Shown: positions 1-7,714, counted from the stretch's first letter. The stretch is DNA of 64,000 bases from Gammaproteobacteria bacterium (GCA_026706385.1 JAPOYV010000011.1:1-64000), one strand, 5' to 3'. Program-made: numbers and translations. Notes: a model not told the origin generated them from the letters alone.

Positions 1-497
1 GCTCGGTGGGCCCGCCGGACGCATGGATCGGCAGCGGCGCGATTCGAAACGCCGGATGGGACGCGTTGCCCGGCTACGCAACGCCGTCGTGTCGCGCGGA
101 TGTGGACGGGCCCGACTTCGACCCGAATGACCTCGCGGAAGCCACCGAGAAACGGTACGCGGAGCAACTGAAGGAACTCAGGCCCGAGGTGGCCTGGGAC
201 GTCAAGAACCAGGCCGCCGTACATCTGTGGTTCCACAAGGTGTTCGGCCACGAAGTCGAGCCCCTCCACTCGATGAGAGACGCCGCCGCGACCTGGCCCG
301 AGACGGCACTGGCCGTGGCCGTCTCGCTCCGGCCAGACGACGGCATCGCGGTGACCGCCCCGCTAGGGCTGGAGGATCTGTTCTCGATGGTGGTCCGCCG
401 GAATCCCAGGCGGGTGAGCTTAGAAACCTACCGGAAACGAATCGCCGAGAAGATGTACGCGAAAAGGTGGCCAAGGGTTCAGGTCTTCGACGAGTGA
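1..497 (+). CDS. Nucleotidyltransferase family protein (COG3575/DUF925-like), 5' partial
   Basis: The frame is open at the window edge; the first possible internal start is GTG at 6, so the gene probably begins upstream. The protein shows PDAWIGSGAIRN, then a WDxLxGY segment and a VDxxxFDP segment, which matches the COG3575 nucleotidyltransferase-like family (substrate unknown). The C-terminus (LEDLFSMVVRRNP, then a Tyr-Arg-Lys-Arg helix) also matches how the family ends. Some positions look degraded against the family pattern as I remember it: LPGY instead of LHGY, and ADVDGPDFDP instead of a DVDVxxFDP run. It may be a diverged or decaying copy. It converges on the PhyH gene at 522. Confidence 0.6.
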   Translation, partial: SVGPPDAWIGSGAIRNAGWDALPGYATPSCRADVDGPDFDPNDLAEATEKRYAEQLKELRPEVAWDVKNQAAVHLWFHKVFGHEVEPLHSMRDAAATWPETALAVAVSLRPDDGIAVTAPLGLEDLFSMVVRRNPRRVSLETYRKRIAEKMYAKRWPRVQVFDE

Positions 498-521
498 CGC
501 ACGGCGGCGCTCATCGGCAGG

Positions 522-1718
522 TCAGTCCTGCGTCGGCACCCGGATATGCTCGTTCGCGTCCGCCACCTTGTCGGCGTGCTTCTCGAGTTGCTCGAACCCG
601 TAGCGGTTTCGACGAGCCGCGGCGGCAGCGCGGTCCAGCACGGCCGGGTGCAGCGTGTCGTGAACGTCGGGGCAGACGTGGCGGAAGAACGGCTGCACGT
701 CTTCGGGCAGGGCGCTGTACTCGGCTAGCGACAGAGGGCGGCAGACGGTGTTGAAGACGCCGCCGGGCGCGTAGTCGTCCACGGACAGCCACCACGGACA
801 CCAGCGGTTGACCACCGCGACGCGCTTGCGACCGGACGTGTTGTGCATGGCCGAGGCATGCCAAGTGCGCGAGTCCTGGATGAAGACGGAGCCGGCCTTG
901 GCGGTGACCTGCATGTCGCCCGGGATCGGTGCCGTGACGGTGATGCCGTCGCTCGGCCCGCGCGGATTGCGGGGATCGCGATGGGAGCCCGGGACGACCC
1001 ATGTGGCTGCCGAGTCCTCGTCCACATCCGTGAGGTACCAGATCATCACCAGGCACATGGTGACGTCGGGGAACGGTTGGCGGATGCAGCCGGCGTTCTG
1101 AAGCGGCTGGTCCGAACCATAGGCGGACAGGTCGTGGGGCCAGTCCGTGTGCCACTCCCGCGTGTCCGCCCGCCCGCGGTACCTCGCCCGGCCGAAACCG
1201 CCGGGTGCTGCGTCCGAGCCCGCCGCGATCGGGCGCAGATGGAGCTGCGCGATCTTGAGGTGGTCGTCGAGCACGCGGCGCGCCACGCCAGTGATGGCGG
1301 GGTGGGCGAGATACGGCGCATAGCGTGGTAGCCAGATGATGTCATTCGGCGGCTTGGGCGGGCGCCCCATGCGGCCCACGGGGCGCAGTTCGACTCCCGG
1401 CGGCGCCTCTTCGAGTACGGCTTTCATGGTCTCAACGGAAGGACTCCCGTCCACGGCCGCGTCAAGGACTTCCCGGATGGCAGCCATGTTGCGCGAGATG
1501 GACGCTTCCGCGGCATCGACCTCGTCGTGTATCAGCGGCACATCGTCGGGCGCGATAACGTCGTCGAGCACGCAGAAGCCGTACCGGGCTAGCGCTTCCG
1601 CACAGCCAGCAATGGGGTCGGTGGCGGTCTCATGGGCGCTGAACGCATACCCGCGCGTCCGCACGAGTTCGGCGGTGGCAGTGACCGGATCCCCGGAGGC
1701 CGACTTACGCCGGGTCAT
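522..1718 (-). CDS. Phytanoyl-CoA dioxygenase (PhyH) family protein
   Basis: A 398-residue member of the Fe(II)/2-oxoglutarate-dependent PhyH family. An N-terminal helical part contains RYGFCVLDDVI. The iron-binding HxD is HTD inside REWHTDWPHD, followed by the family's PGSH turn (VVPGSHRDPR). The distal histidine lies in SRTWHASAMHN, and an Arg for 2-oxoglutarate follows in RKRVAVVN. The start codon overlaps the 3' end of the PIN-toxin gene by 14 bp, so it is the last gene of an antitoxin-toxin-dioxygenase unit. The substrate cannot be told from sequence. First of six PhyH genes in this window. Confidence 0.9.
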   Translation of the reverse strand: MTRRKSASGDPVTATAELVRTRGYAFSAHETATDPIAGCAEALARYGFCVLDDVIAPDDVPLIHDEVDAAEASISRNMAAIREVLDAAVDGSPSVETMKAVLEEAPPGVELRPVGRMGRPPKPPNDIIWLPRYAPYLAHPAITGVARRVLDDHLKIAQLHLRPIAAGSDAAPGGFGRARYRGRADTREWHTDWPHDLSAYGSDQPLQNAGCIRQPFPDVTMCLVMIWYLTDVDEDSAATWVVPGSHRDPRNPRGPSDGITVTAPIPGDMQVTAKAGSVFIQDSRTWHASAMHNTSGRKRVAVVNRWCPWWLSVDDYAPGGVFNTVCRPLSLAEYSALPEDVQPFFRHVCPDVHDTLHPAVLDRAAAAARRNRYGFEQLEKHADKVADANEHIRVPTQD

Positions 1719-2160
1719 CGTGCTCGTCCGGTTGACCGGAGATGTCCTGGGCCCACGAGCGTGGTGAAATCACCGAATGGTGTGCCGGTGGCTTTTCACG
1801 CAAGACCATGTCTCCCGTGATGAGGATGCTCCCGCGGTAGGTCTCGAGCAACGTCCAGAGATGGTCGTCACCGGCATCGGGCGCGGCCGTCGCGCCATCG
1901 TCAGGCTCTCGCCACATGGCGTTGGCCGCAAGCTCCGCCAACACGGCGTCGACCTCGTTTTGGCTCAAGTGATGTCGTTTGGCCAGCTTCGGTCGCATGA
2001 GCACGGTCTGGTACTCGGCGAGCAACTCAGGGGAAAGAAGATAGACCAACTCTCCCGAGAGCATCGCGTCCAGGATCCGCACCACGGGGCTATCCGTCGC
2101 CCGAGTCAAGAGACCTGCCACCACGACGTTCGTGTCGACGACAAATACTTGTGGCGTCAT
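1705..2160 (-). CDS. PIN-domain toxin, putative VapC-like RNase
   Basis: A 151-residue PIN-fold protein of the 'putative toxin-antitoxin system toxin component, PIN family' type. The N-terminus VFVVDTNVVVAGL carries the first acidic metal ligand. Later acidic positions fall in LLAEYQ, DAGDDHLW and ITGDMVL, the layout of the PIN acidic cluster. PIN toxins act as Mg-dependent RNases held inactive by a bound antitoxin. The ATG overlaps the antitoxin stop in an ATGA of 4 bp, typical for translational coupling. Its own 3' end overlaps the PhyH start by 14 bp. Confidence 0.85.
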   Translation of the reverse strand: MTPQVFVVDTNVVVAGLLTRATDSPVVRILDAMLSGELVYLLSPELLAEYQTVLMRPKLAKRHHLSQNEVDAVLAELAANAMWREPDDGATAAPDAGDDHLWTLLETYRGSILITGDMVLREKPPAHHSVISPRSWAQDISGQPDEHDDPA

Positions 2161-2393
2161 CCCTCACGTGCGGCCCGCGTTTCCTCCACCGCGAGCTTCT
2201 GCGCATCTGCCGGGTCCAGTCGGGCATGGTTGCGGGCTGCCGCAACCAAGGAGCGAGCACTGGCCTGGTCCCTGATCCCGCGCAGGCGCAAACTCTCGTC
2301 GATGATGGAACCGATCGAACGCCTTTGCCGCACTGCCGTCTCTTTGAGCGCGCGATGCAAATCGTCGTCAAGCCTGATCGTTAGTCTGCCCAC
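2157..2393 (-). CDS. Ribbon-helix-helix antitoxin (CopG/VapB-like)
   Basis: A 78-residue protein starting GRLTIRLDDDLHRALKE, a classic ribbon-helix-helix strand and first helix, followed by a second helix (RRSIGSIIDESLRL). The C-terminal tail is charged and probably wraps the toxin. The start is taken as GTG at 2393 because AAGGAG sits five bases upstream; a longer frame to 2438 exists but adds residues unlike the family and has no such site. Such antitoxins usually repress their own promoter, which would lie just upstream at about 2400-2450. Stop overlaps the toxin ATG. Confidence 0.85.
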   Translation of the reverse strand: MGRLTIRLDDDLHRALKETAVRQRRSIGSIIDESLRLRGIRDQASARSLVAAARNHARLDPADAQKLAVEETRAAREG

Positions 2394-2508
2394 GGATGCT
2401 CCTTCGCTCACACCTGCAACACAGTAGCACGGAAGCACAAACGCACCAAATCATATCGTCGTCTCCGGCTTCTCGGCGACCACCCCGAAACCGGTCGCCG
2501 AACCCCCT

Positions 2509-2976
2509 TCACTCTCCGTCCGGCGCCATGCCTTTCGTGGCCAATTCGGCGAGCGCTTCGTCGGTCTTCTCGAGGTGCGCGAGCCCCATGCCGCGCAGCA
2601 CGTGGTCGGCCTTCGTGAACTGGATCTTGGTATAGGTCGTGATCTCGACGCGGTTGCCCCAGGGATCGAGGAAGTCCATGAAGCGACCGTCGAGGAACTC
2701 AACGCCCAGTTCCTCGAGACGCGTGCGCGCGAGTTCCTTGTCGTCCACGGCGATCCCGAAGTGGCGGCGGTCGTCCGGTCCTTGCCGGCGCCCGCGAGCG
2801 AAGTTGATGAACTGGTCGCCGAAATAGACGAATGCCGCGGTGTCGCTGCGTCTGGCGATCTCGAAGGTAAGGAACGCGCCGTAGAAGTCCAGGGCGGCAT
2901 CGATGTCGCCCACCTCCAACGCGATGTGATTGATGCCCACGGCGCGCGCTCGCCGCGGTGCCGCGTCGTCGTTCAT
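2509..2976 (-). CDS. VOC family protein (glyoxalase/dioxygenase fold)
   Basis: A 155-residue vicinal-oxygen-chelate protein. Near the N-terminus GINHIALEVGDIDAALDFYG is the first beta-alpha-beta module, with a candidate metal His. The second module holds HFGIAVDDKEL and FLDPWGNRVEI, with a Glu at the end in the metal-ligand position. The start is ATG at 2976 rather than an in-frame ATG at 2991, because AAAGGAGG lies just upstream of 2976. It sits 11 bases after the end of the selenoprotein gene on the same strand and is probably co-transcribed. Substrate unknown. Confidence 0.85.
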   Translation of the reverse strand: MNDDAAPRRARAVGINHIALEVGDIDAALDFYGAFLTFEIARRSDTAAFVYFGDQFINFARGRRQGPDDRRHFGIAVDDKELARTRLEELGVEFLDGRFMDFLDPWGNRVEITTYTKIQFTKADHVLRGMGLAHLEKTDEALAELATKGMAPDGE

Positions 2977-2987
2977 GACTCCTCCTT

Positions 2988-3040
2988 TCATGGAACATCC
3001 GCCATAGGGAGCGCAGCGTCCGTCGGCGGATGTTCCATGA
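2988..3040. repeat. Perfect 16-bp inverted repeat spanning the selenoprotein 3' end
   Basis: Positions 2988-3003 and 3025-3040 are exact reverse complements (16 of 16) around a 21-base loop. The inner loop is itself partly palindromic. The left arm contains the stop codon of the selenoprotein frame, and the downstream VOC Shine-Dalgarno begins immediately after it. It could fold in the mRNA between two co-directional genes as an attenuator or stabiliser, or be the footprint of a small palindromic element. No U-run follows. Confidence 0.8.
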
Positions 3041-4358
3041 TCGACGGCGCTGGGCCGAAGGCGGACCTGCGCACAGCGGAGCGAAGCGCAGGGCCAGCCG
3101 TGGGGCGCTCAATCCGGTCGAATCGGTGCAACTGGCGCCTGGGTACGAGCAGCGCGCTACCGAGCATCTGGTTTTCGCGACCGGCCCGCCCCTGGCAGTG
3201 CTTGCGGACTTCGTTGAGCACGCGGGCCGCCACGGTTTCGCCCCAGAACCACTCCTCCAGCCGGACCGGGTCCGTGGTCCCACCGGGCTGCGCCGTTATG
3301 GCCTCGTTGTAGTAGGCCTTCAAGTCCTCGCTCGCCATTTTCAGTGCGGCACCCAACGAGACGTCGGTCAGCGGATTATCCGGCTCGTCGCCGCGCGCGA
3401 ACCCGGCGATGAAGTCGGCCACGGCCTCGGGGGCCAGACCCGTCGTGTCGGCCGTGGTGCGCCGCCTGCGCCGCACCGCCTCGTCGTACCAGTTGCGCAA
3501 TCCGTCTACCTCGGCGCGAAAGGCGCGGACGAGCTGGTCTTCGGCGTCCATTTCAGCGTCCGGGAAGGAAACGGGGCAAGCCAGCGGCGCCTCAGGCGCG
3601 GCTCCCGCAGGTTCGTCGTCCGGAAAGTCCTCAAGCACCGGGCCTTCGGGGCGTTCCAGCAAGCCAAGAACCGCCTGCAATACGCGGGTCTGGAACGCCC
3701 GGTTGCCGGGCGGACCGAGCGGTCGTCCCAGTTCGAACGGCACCCACAACGCGCGCGGCGGCGCGATCCGTTCGGTATGAAGTCGGATCAGGCTAATCTG
3801 GGTGGTCGCGATGCCTTCCCGCTCCAGGTAGTGGCCGAGCGCGCCGACGGCACGCGTGCAGTTGGGTCAGACAGGAACCAGCAAGGCGGCATCGACGCCG
3901 TCCGCGCGCATGATCCGCGCCAAGTCGCGGGCTTGCGGCTCCAGGGCCAGAACGTCGGTCGCCCCCATGAACGAGTAGTGGTGGCGGGCCAAGCTGCCGA
4001 TGTCGCCCGCCGCACACATGTCACGCAACCTGTCGAGCGGAAACACGACGTTCCAATCCTGCTGAAAGCCGGTGCGGTCGTAGTTGGTCGACATGTGGCT
4101 CATCACCAGATCGGCGGACGGCGTGTCGTCCGGGATCAGCCGGTAGTCCGAGGCACGCAGGACGAAGGGCTTGTCGTCCCGCCGATGGAGACCGGCCGTC
4201 GAGATCAAAGCGACCTTCCGACGGGCCAGCGGCACAGCGTCCACCCAGGGCGAGGAGTCGAACTTCGGACATGCCATGTCGACATAGTGTTTGCGCAATG
4301 CGGGCGTCATGCTGTCGAGGCGGGCCACGTCCGATACTCCCAACGGTTTGTGGAGCAA
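2988..4358 (-). CDS. GrdB/PrdB-like selenoprotein (glycine/sarcosine/betaine reductase selenoprotein B family), UGA read as Sec
   Basis: Read as one 456-residue frame with TGA at 3867-3869 decoded as selenocysteine (residue 164). Upstream, DRTGFQQDWNVVFPLDRL, then GSLARHHYSFMGA, and ADGVDAALLVPV match the GrdB family. Downstream the same frame continues without another stop: PNCTRAVGALGHYLEREGI. This gives U-P-N-C, equivalent to the UGTC redox motif of classical GrdB. The frame is open to 2988. A SECIS-like hairpin lies 12 bases past the UGA and the next base is C, a common recoding context. The start is TTG at 4358 with GGAG about 10 bases upstream; it is uncertain. Classical GrdB works with GrdA in Clostridia; no grdA or prdA is here, so the substrate is unknown. 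Automatic gene callers would split this into two genes or call it a pseudogene. Confidence 0.85.
3839..3855 (-). promoter_or_regulatory. Putative bacterial SECIS hairpin for Sec insertion
   Basis: On the coding strand the bases after the UGA form GCGTGCC, loop GTC, GGCGCGC: seven pairs including one G-U, with G as the first loop base. The loop starts 18 bases after the UGA. Bacterial SECIS elements sit inside the coding sequence just after the UGA, with a small G-containing apical loop about 16-37 bases downstream, so both position and shape fit. It was folded by eye only. Confidence 0.65.
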
Positions 4359-4437
4359 TGCTACTTGTCTCCGGGGCCGGTGCCCACGATGCTATGCACC
4401 AACATCACCGACCCGCCGAGACAGGCTGCCTTAGCAC

Positions 4438-5331
4438 ATGAACGACCACGAGAAGTACCTCTTCGACCTTCGCGGCTACATCGTCGTGAGGGACGCGCTC
4501 ACGACCGAACAGGTCGAGGACCTGTCCGAGCGACTTGAGGCGCGCCGCAAGGCCAAGGGCCGCCTGGGGTCCGACCGGACCATCTTCGGGGCGGACGCGA
4601 GCCCGGCCTGGTCGGCGCCGTCGCTGCTGGAATGGGGTGGGACCTATATCGATCTCATTGACCTGCCCGTCATCGCGCCGTATCTCGAGGCGCTGCTCGG
4701 GGTCGGCTACCGGTTGGACCACGACTACATCAACGTCGTGAACGCCGAGCATCCGAGCAAGCTCTATCTGCACGGTGGGGGTCAAGGTGCGGGAGGGCCG
4801 AGGGACGTGGTCGGGCCGACAGACGGCGGCCAGTGCTACTACCGCTACAACAACGGCCAGTTCTTCAACGGCTTGCTCACCGTCGCGTTCGAGCTCAATG
4901 ACGTGACCCCGTCAAGCGGAGGCTTTGCGTGCGTCGCCGGCAGCCACAAGGGGAACTTCGCGCTTCCGGACGAGTGGCGGATCAGCGCGAAGCAGGCCGA
5001 CATCCCAGCCTGCGTGGATCGAGTTACCGCGCGGTCGGGTGACGCGATCATCTTCACGGAGGCGTGCGCCCACGGCACGGTTCCGTGGGGTGGAGGCGGC
5101 GAGCGGCGGACGATCTTCTACAAGTACTGCCCGCACGCCGTGGCCTGGGGGCCGTGCTACTACAACGCCGACCAATACGGCGACCTGACGGAAAACCAAC
5201 GTGCGATTCTGACCCCGCCTAGCGCTTTCGGACCGGCACCGCGCACGGCGGTGATCTGGGAGAGGGCCCAAGCGGAACAGGCCGAGCTGGTCCGGCTGCG
5301 CAAGGAAGTGGCGGAACTGAAGGGAGCCTAA
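4438..5331 (+). CDS. PhyH-family protein with HGG in place of the HxD iron motif
   Basis: A 297-residue PhyH-fold protein. It has FDLRGYIVVRDAL at the N-terminus, the PhyH SGGFACVAGSHKGNF segment at about 159-173, a distal His at 212 (ACAHGTVPW), and the 2-oxoglutarate Arg in GERRTIFYKY. At the proximal site the chain reads YLHGGG (H112, G113, G114), so the aspartate of HxD is absent. The neighbouring paralogue at 5427 has HAD at the same place. Loss of the carboxylate is known from iron halogenases (SyrB2, WelO5), where halide fills the gap. Other PhyH relatives also carry HGG, so function is open. The C-terminus is a short charged coiled coil. Confidence 0.85.
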   Translation: MNDHEKYLFDLRGYIVVRDALTTEQVEDLSERLEARRKAKGRLGSDRTIFGADASPAWSAPSLLEWGGTYIDLIDLPVIAPYLEALLGVGYRLDHDYINVVNAEHPSKLYLHGGGQGAGGPRDVVGPTDGGQCYYRYNNGQFFNGLLTVAFELNDVTPSSGGFACVAGSHKGNFALPDEWRISAKQADIPACVDRVTARSGDAIIFTEACAHGTVPWGGGGERRTIFYKYCPHAVAWGPCYYNADQYGDLTENQRAILTPPSAFGPAPRTAVIWERAQAEQAELVRLRKEVAELKGA

Positions 5332-5337
5332 GCTGGG

Positions 5338-5428
5338 TGCGCGGGCCTCCCGGGCCCGCATAGACGAGGCGATGATGCGGACGAGGACGCCCGCGCACCA
5401 AAGCGGACGGGGACGCCCGCGCACCATC
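5338..5428. repeat. Convergent intergenic hairpin plus a 22-bp direct repeat pair
   Basis: Between two convergent PhyH genes. A GC hairpin GCGGGCC/TCCCG/GGCCCGC lies at 5341-5359 and could act as a terminator in both directions. It is followed by two near-identical 22-base copies at 5379-5400 and 5407-5428 (one mismatch: GGACGAGGACG versus GGACGGGGACG). The hairpin core recurs at 25213-25230. The second direct-repeat copy touches the stop codon of the minus-strand PhyH gene. Confidence 0.7.
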
Positions 5429-6251
5429 AGCTCGCCGCGGCTTCGAATTCCTCCGAGAACAGCGATGGGAAATGCGTGAGCGGCTCTCCGGGATCCGCAA
5501 GAAGCTGGCGCTGCCGCGGGCTCAGTTCGACCCCTTCCGGCGGCGTTACCCGGGTGCTGCCCCAGCTCATGCTGGACACGCAGTACTTGTAGAGCAGCGT
5601 GCGGCGTTCGTAGTCGCCGTCCCATCGCGCGGTGCCGTGGGTGAGCGCCTCGGTGAAGACCAGCAGGCTGCCCGCCGGCGCTTCGACGATCCGCACCCAG
5701 GGACTGTCCTGGTGCGCCGCGTGGATGCCGCGCGGGATGCGGTACGAACTCTTGTGGCTGCCGGGGATGCAGCAGAAGCCGCCCACGTCAGGCCCGGTGT
5801 CGCGAAGGTTCCATGCGCCGACCATGAACCCGGCCATCATGCGGTTGTCGCGGAAGGCGAAGAACTCGCCCGGTCCGGTGGTGGCATTCGGCGAACTTGC
5901 CCCGTAGTCCGCGTGCAGACGTCCCGCAGGCGATCCCTTGCGCATGTACATGCCGTAGAGGCGTTCGAGCCGGAAGGCTTCGCCAAGGCGGAAACGCAGG
6001 ATCGGCAGCAGGGCTGGGTGGTCCATCAAGCGAGCGAACGGTTCGCCCCACTGCAGGAAGCCCGGCCCGGTCTGCCGAACTGCACCGGCGGCGGAACCGA
6101 AGCGTGGGAAGTTGTCCGCCGGTGCGGGCAGTTCCTGGGCGTCGATTAAGGCGTTGAGTTCGGCGACTTCGGCTGCGCTCAACACGTCCTCGATCACCAG
6201 GTAGCCGTTCAGATCGAAAAGGTACTGCAGTTCCTCGAGTTCCGCGTCCAC
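5427..6251 (-). CDS. Phytanoyl-CoA dioxygenase (PhyH) family protein
   Basis: A 274-residue PhyH enzyme with an intact facial triad: H113 and D115 in RLHADYGA and the distal His at 205 in EALTHGTARW. It also has GGFCCIPGSHKSSY and the Arg-bearing YERRTLLYKY. It is clearly the same subfamily as the HGG protein at 4438, sharing the SHK, THGT and RRT-YKY blocks. The GTG start at 6251 is supported by AAGGAGG just upstream. It is the last gene of the operon that starts with the amidohydrolase at 9926, 10 bases behind the GST gene. Confidence 0.9.
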   Translation of the reverse strand: MDAELEELQYLFDLNGYLVIEDVLSAAEVAELNALIDAQELPAPADNFPRFGSAAGAVRQTGPGFLQWGEPFARLMDHPALLPILRFRLGEAFRLERLYGMYMRKGSPAGRLHADYGASSPNATTGPGEFFAFRDNRMMAGFMVGAWNLRDTGPDVGGFCCIPGSHKSSYRIPRGIHAAHQDSPWVRIVEAPAGSLLVFTEALTHGTARWDGDYERRTLLYKYCVSSMSWGSTRVTPPEGVELSPRQRQLLADPGEPLTHFPSLFSEEFEAAAS

Positions 6252-6261
6252 GATCCCTCCT

Positions 6262-6882
6262 TCAGCCCGCGTCCTGGGCCATCTGAAATCCCGGCCGCGA
6301 GCTCAGTCGGCCGAAATAGGCTTGCGTCCGCGGGTAGTCGTCCGTCAGCAGGCCGAAGTTCGACGCCAGTAGCAACGAGTATCCGGTCATGATGTCGGCA
6401 TAGGTGAACGAATCGCCCACGAGATAAGGCGAGTCGGCGAGGGCATCCTCGATCGCGGCGATGCAGATGCGCGCGCGATCCTTGCAGTCCTCGATGACGA
6501 ACTCGACCACACCGCCTTCCGGCGCCACCCGGTTGTGGTTGACGATCTCGCCCACGGGTCGCGCAAAGGTGGCTTCCGCGAACCAGGACCATTGCCGGCA
6601 GAGGGCGCTTTCCGGCGTGCCGGGCTCGGGCGCCAGCCGACCTTCGCCGTAGCGTTCGAGCAGGAAGTCCACCATGGCCCCGGACTCGAACATGGTCACC
6701 TCGTCGTGGACCATGACGGGGACCTTGCCCGTCGGGCTCTTGCTGCGCCACTCGGCACTGGTCCGGAAGGCCGGCGAGAAGTCGATCACCTCCACGCGAT
6801 ACGGCAGGTCGAGTTCCTCGCAGAGCCAGATCGCACGGAAACCGCGCGTCCCCTTGACATGGTAAATCGTCGGCGTCGTCAT
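6262..6882 (-). CDS. Glutathione S-transferase family protein
   Basis: A 206-residue protein with the thioredoxin-like N-terminal domain (TIYHVKGTRGFRAIWLCEEL, then KVPVMV and the glutathione gamma-Glu contact FESGAM) and an all-alpha C-terminal domain containing GDSFTYADIMTGYSL, the usual N-capping box region. ATG at 6882 is chosen; the frame extends upstream only as a shadow of the enoyl-CoA hydratase. It lies 11 bases after that gene in an operon with CaiB, hydratase and PhyH, which suggests a role in handling an electrophilic or CoA-linked intermediate. That role is inference. Confidence 0.88.
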   Translation of the reverse strand: MTTPTIYHVKGTRGFRAIWLCEELDLPYRVEVIDFSPAFRTSAEWRSKSPTGKVPVMVHDEVTMFESGAMVDFLLERYGEGRLAPEPGTPESALCRQWSWFAEATFARPVGEIVNHNRVAPEGGVVEFVIEDCKDRARICIAAIEDALADSPYLVGDSFTYADIMTGYSLLLASNFGLLTDDYPRTQAYFGRLSSRPGFQMAQDAG

Positions 6883-6893
6883 CGTCGAAGTCC

Positions 6894-7682
6894 CTACTGG
6901 TTGAAGTTCGGTTCGCGCTTGGCCAGGAACGCCGACACGGCCTCGGCATGGTCCGGCAGCCGACGGGCGATCTGGTCGCGCAAGCCTTCCCGCTCCATGA
7001 CCGCGTCGAGGTCGTCCTCCATCGGGTTCTTGCGCAGCAGTTCCTTGATCATCATCACCGCGCGCGTCGGATTGTTGGCGATCTCGTCGGCCTTGGCGAG
7101 CGCCGTCGGCATCAACTCGTCGGGCTCCGTCACCGCGGTCACCAAGCCCATGCGGTGCGCTTCGTCGGCGGGCACCATGCGACCGGTCAGGCACATGTCC
7201 GTCGCGTTGCCGAGGCCGATGAGCTGCGCGAGCAGGTGCGTCGAGCCGAGTTCCGGCATCAGGCCCATCTTGATGAAGCGGATGCTCAAGTTGGCGTTGG
7301 TCGAGGCGATGCGGACGTCGCAGGGCAGGATCATGGTCAGCCCGACACCCACGGCGTAGCCGTTGATCGCGGCGATCGTCGGCTTGGAGCTGCGGATCGT
7401 GTGGGTCATGTTGTGGCCGCCGCGGGCGAGCGACTCTCCCTCGCCCTTCTTGTTGGTCTCGACGCGTTCCGCGAAGTTGCCGATGTCGGCACCGGCGCAA
7501 AAGGCCCGGCCTTCACCGGTGAAGACGATCGCACCGATGGCGTCGTCCGCGTTCCACGCCGCAAGCTGGTCGACGATCTCCCTCGACATCGTGTCGGTCC
7601 ACGCGTTCAGCCGGTGCGGCCGGTTCAGGCGGATGATGCCGACCCGGCCCTGGGTTTCAGTCAGAATCTCTTCGTAAGCCAT
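6894..7682 (-). CDS. Enoyl-CoA hydratase/isomerase family protein
   Basis: A 262-residue crotonase-fold protein. It has RLNRPHRLNAW at the start, the CoA/oxyanion-hole segment RAFCAGADIG, a second oxyanion segment INGYAVGVG, and MGLMPELGSTHLL, where the Glu falls at the position of the hydratase catalytic Glu. AAGGAG precedes the ATG. Members hydrate or isomerise enoyl-CoA thioesters in the cytoplasm. The upstream CaiB CoA transferase would supply a CoA thioester, so a short catabolic pathway is likely. Confidence 0.92.
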   Translation of the reverse strand: MAYEEILTETQGRVGIIRLNRPHRLNAWTDTMSREIVDQLAAWNADDAIGAIVFTGEGRAFCAGADIGNFAERVETNKKGEGESLARGGHNMTHTIRSSKPTIAAINGYAVGVGLTMILPCDVRIASTNANLSIRFIKMGLMPELGSTHLLAQLIGLGNATDMCLTGRMVPADEAHRMGLVTAVTEPDELMPTALAKADEIANNPTRAVMMIKELLRKNPMEDDLDAVMEREGLRDQIARRLPDHAEAVSAFLAKREPNFNQ

Positions 7683-7714
7683 GTCGTCTCCTTGTCAACG
7701 GTTCGACGGTTCGT

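Noticed and set aside
2988-3749. Separate gene made of the C-terminal half of the selenoprotein
   Set aside because: Its only start would be an internal TTG with no ribosome site, and the family sequence continues in frame from before the UGA.
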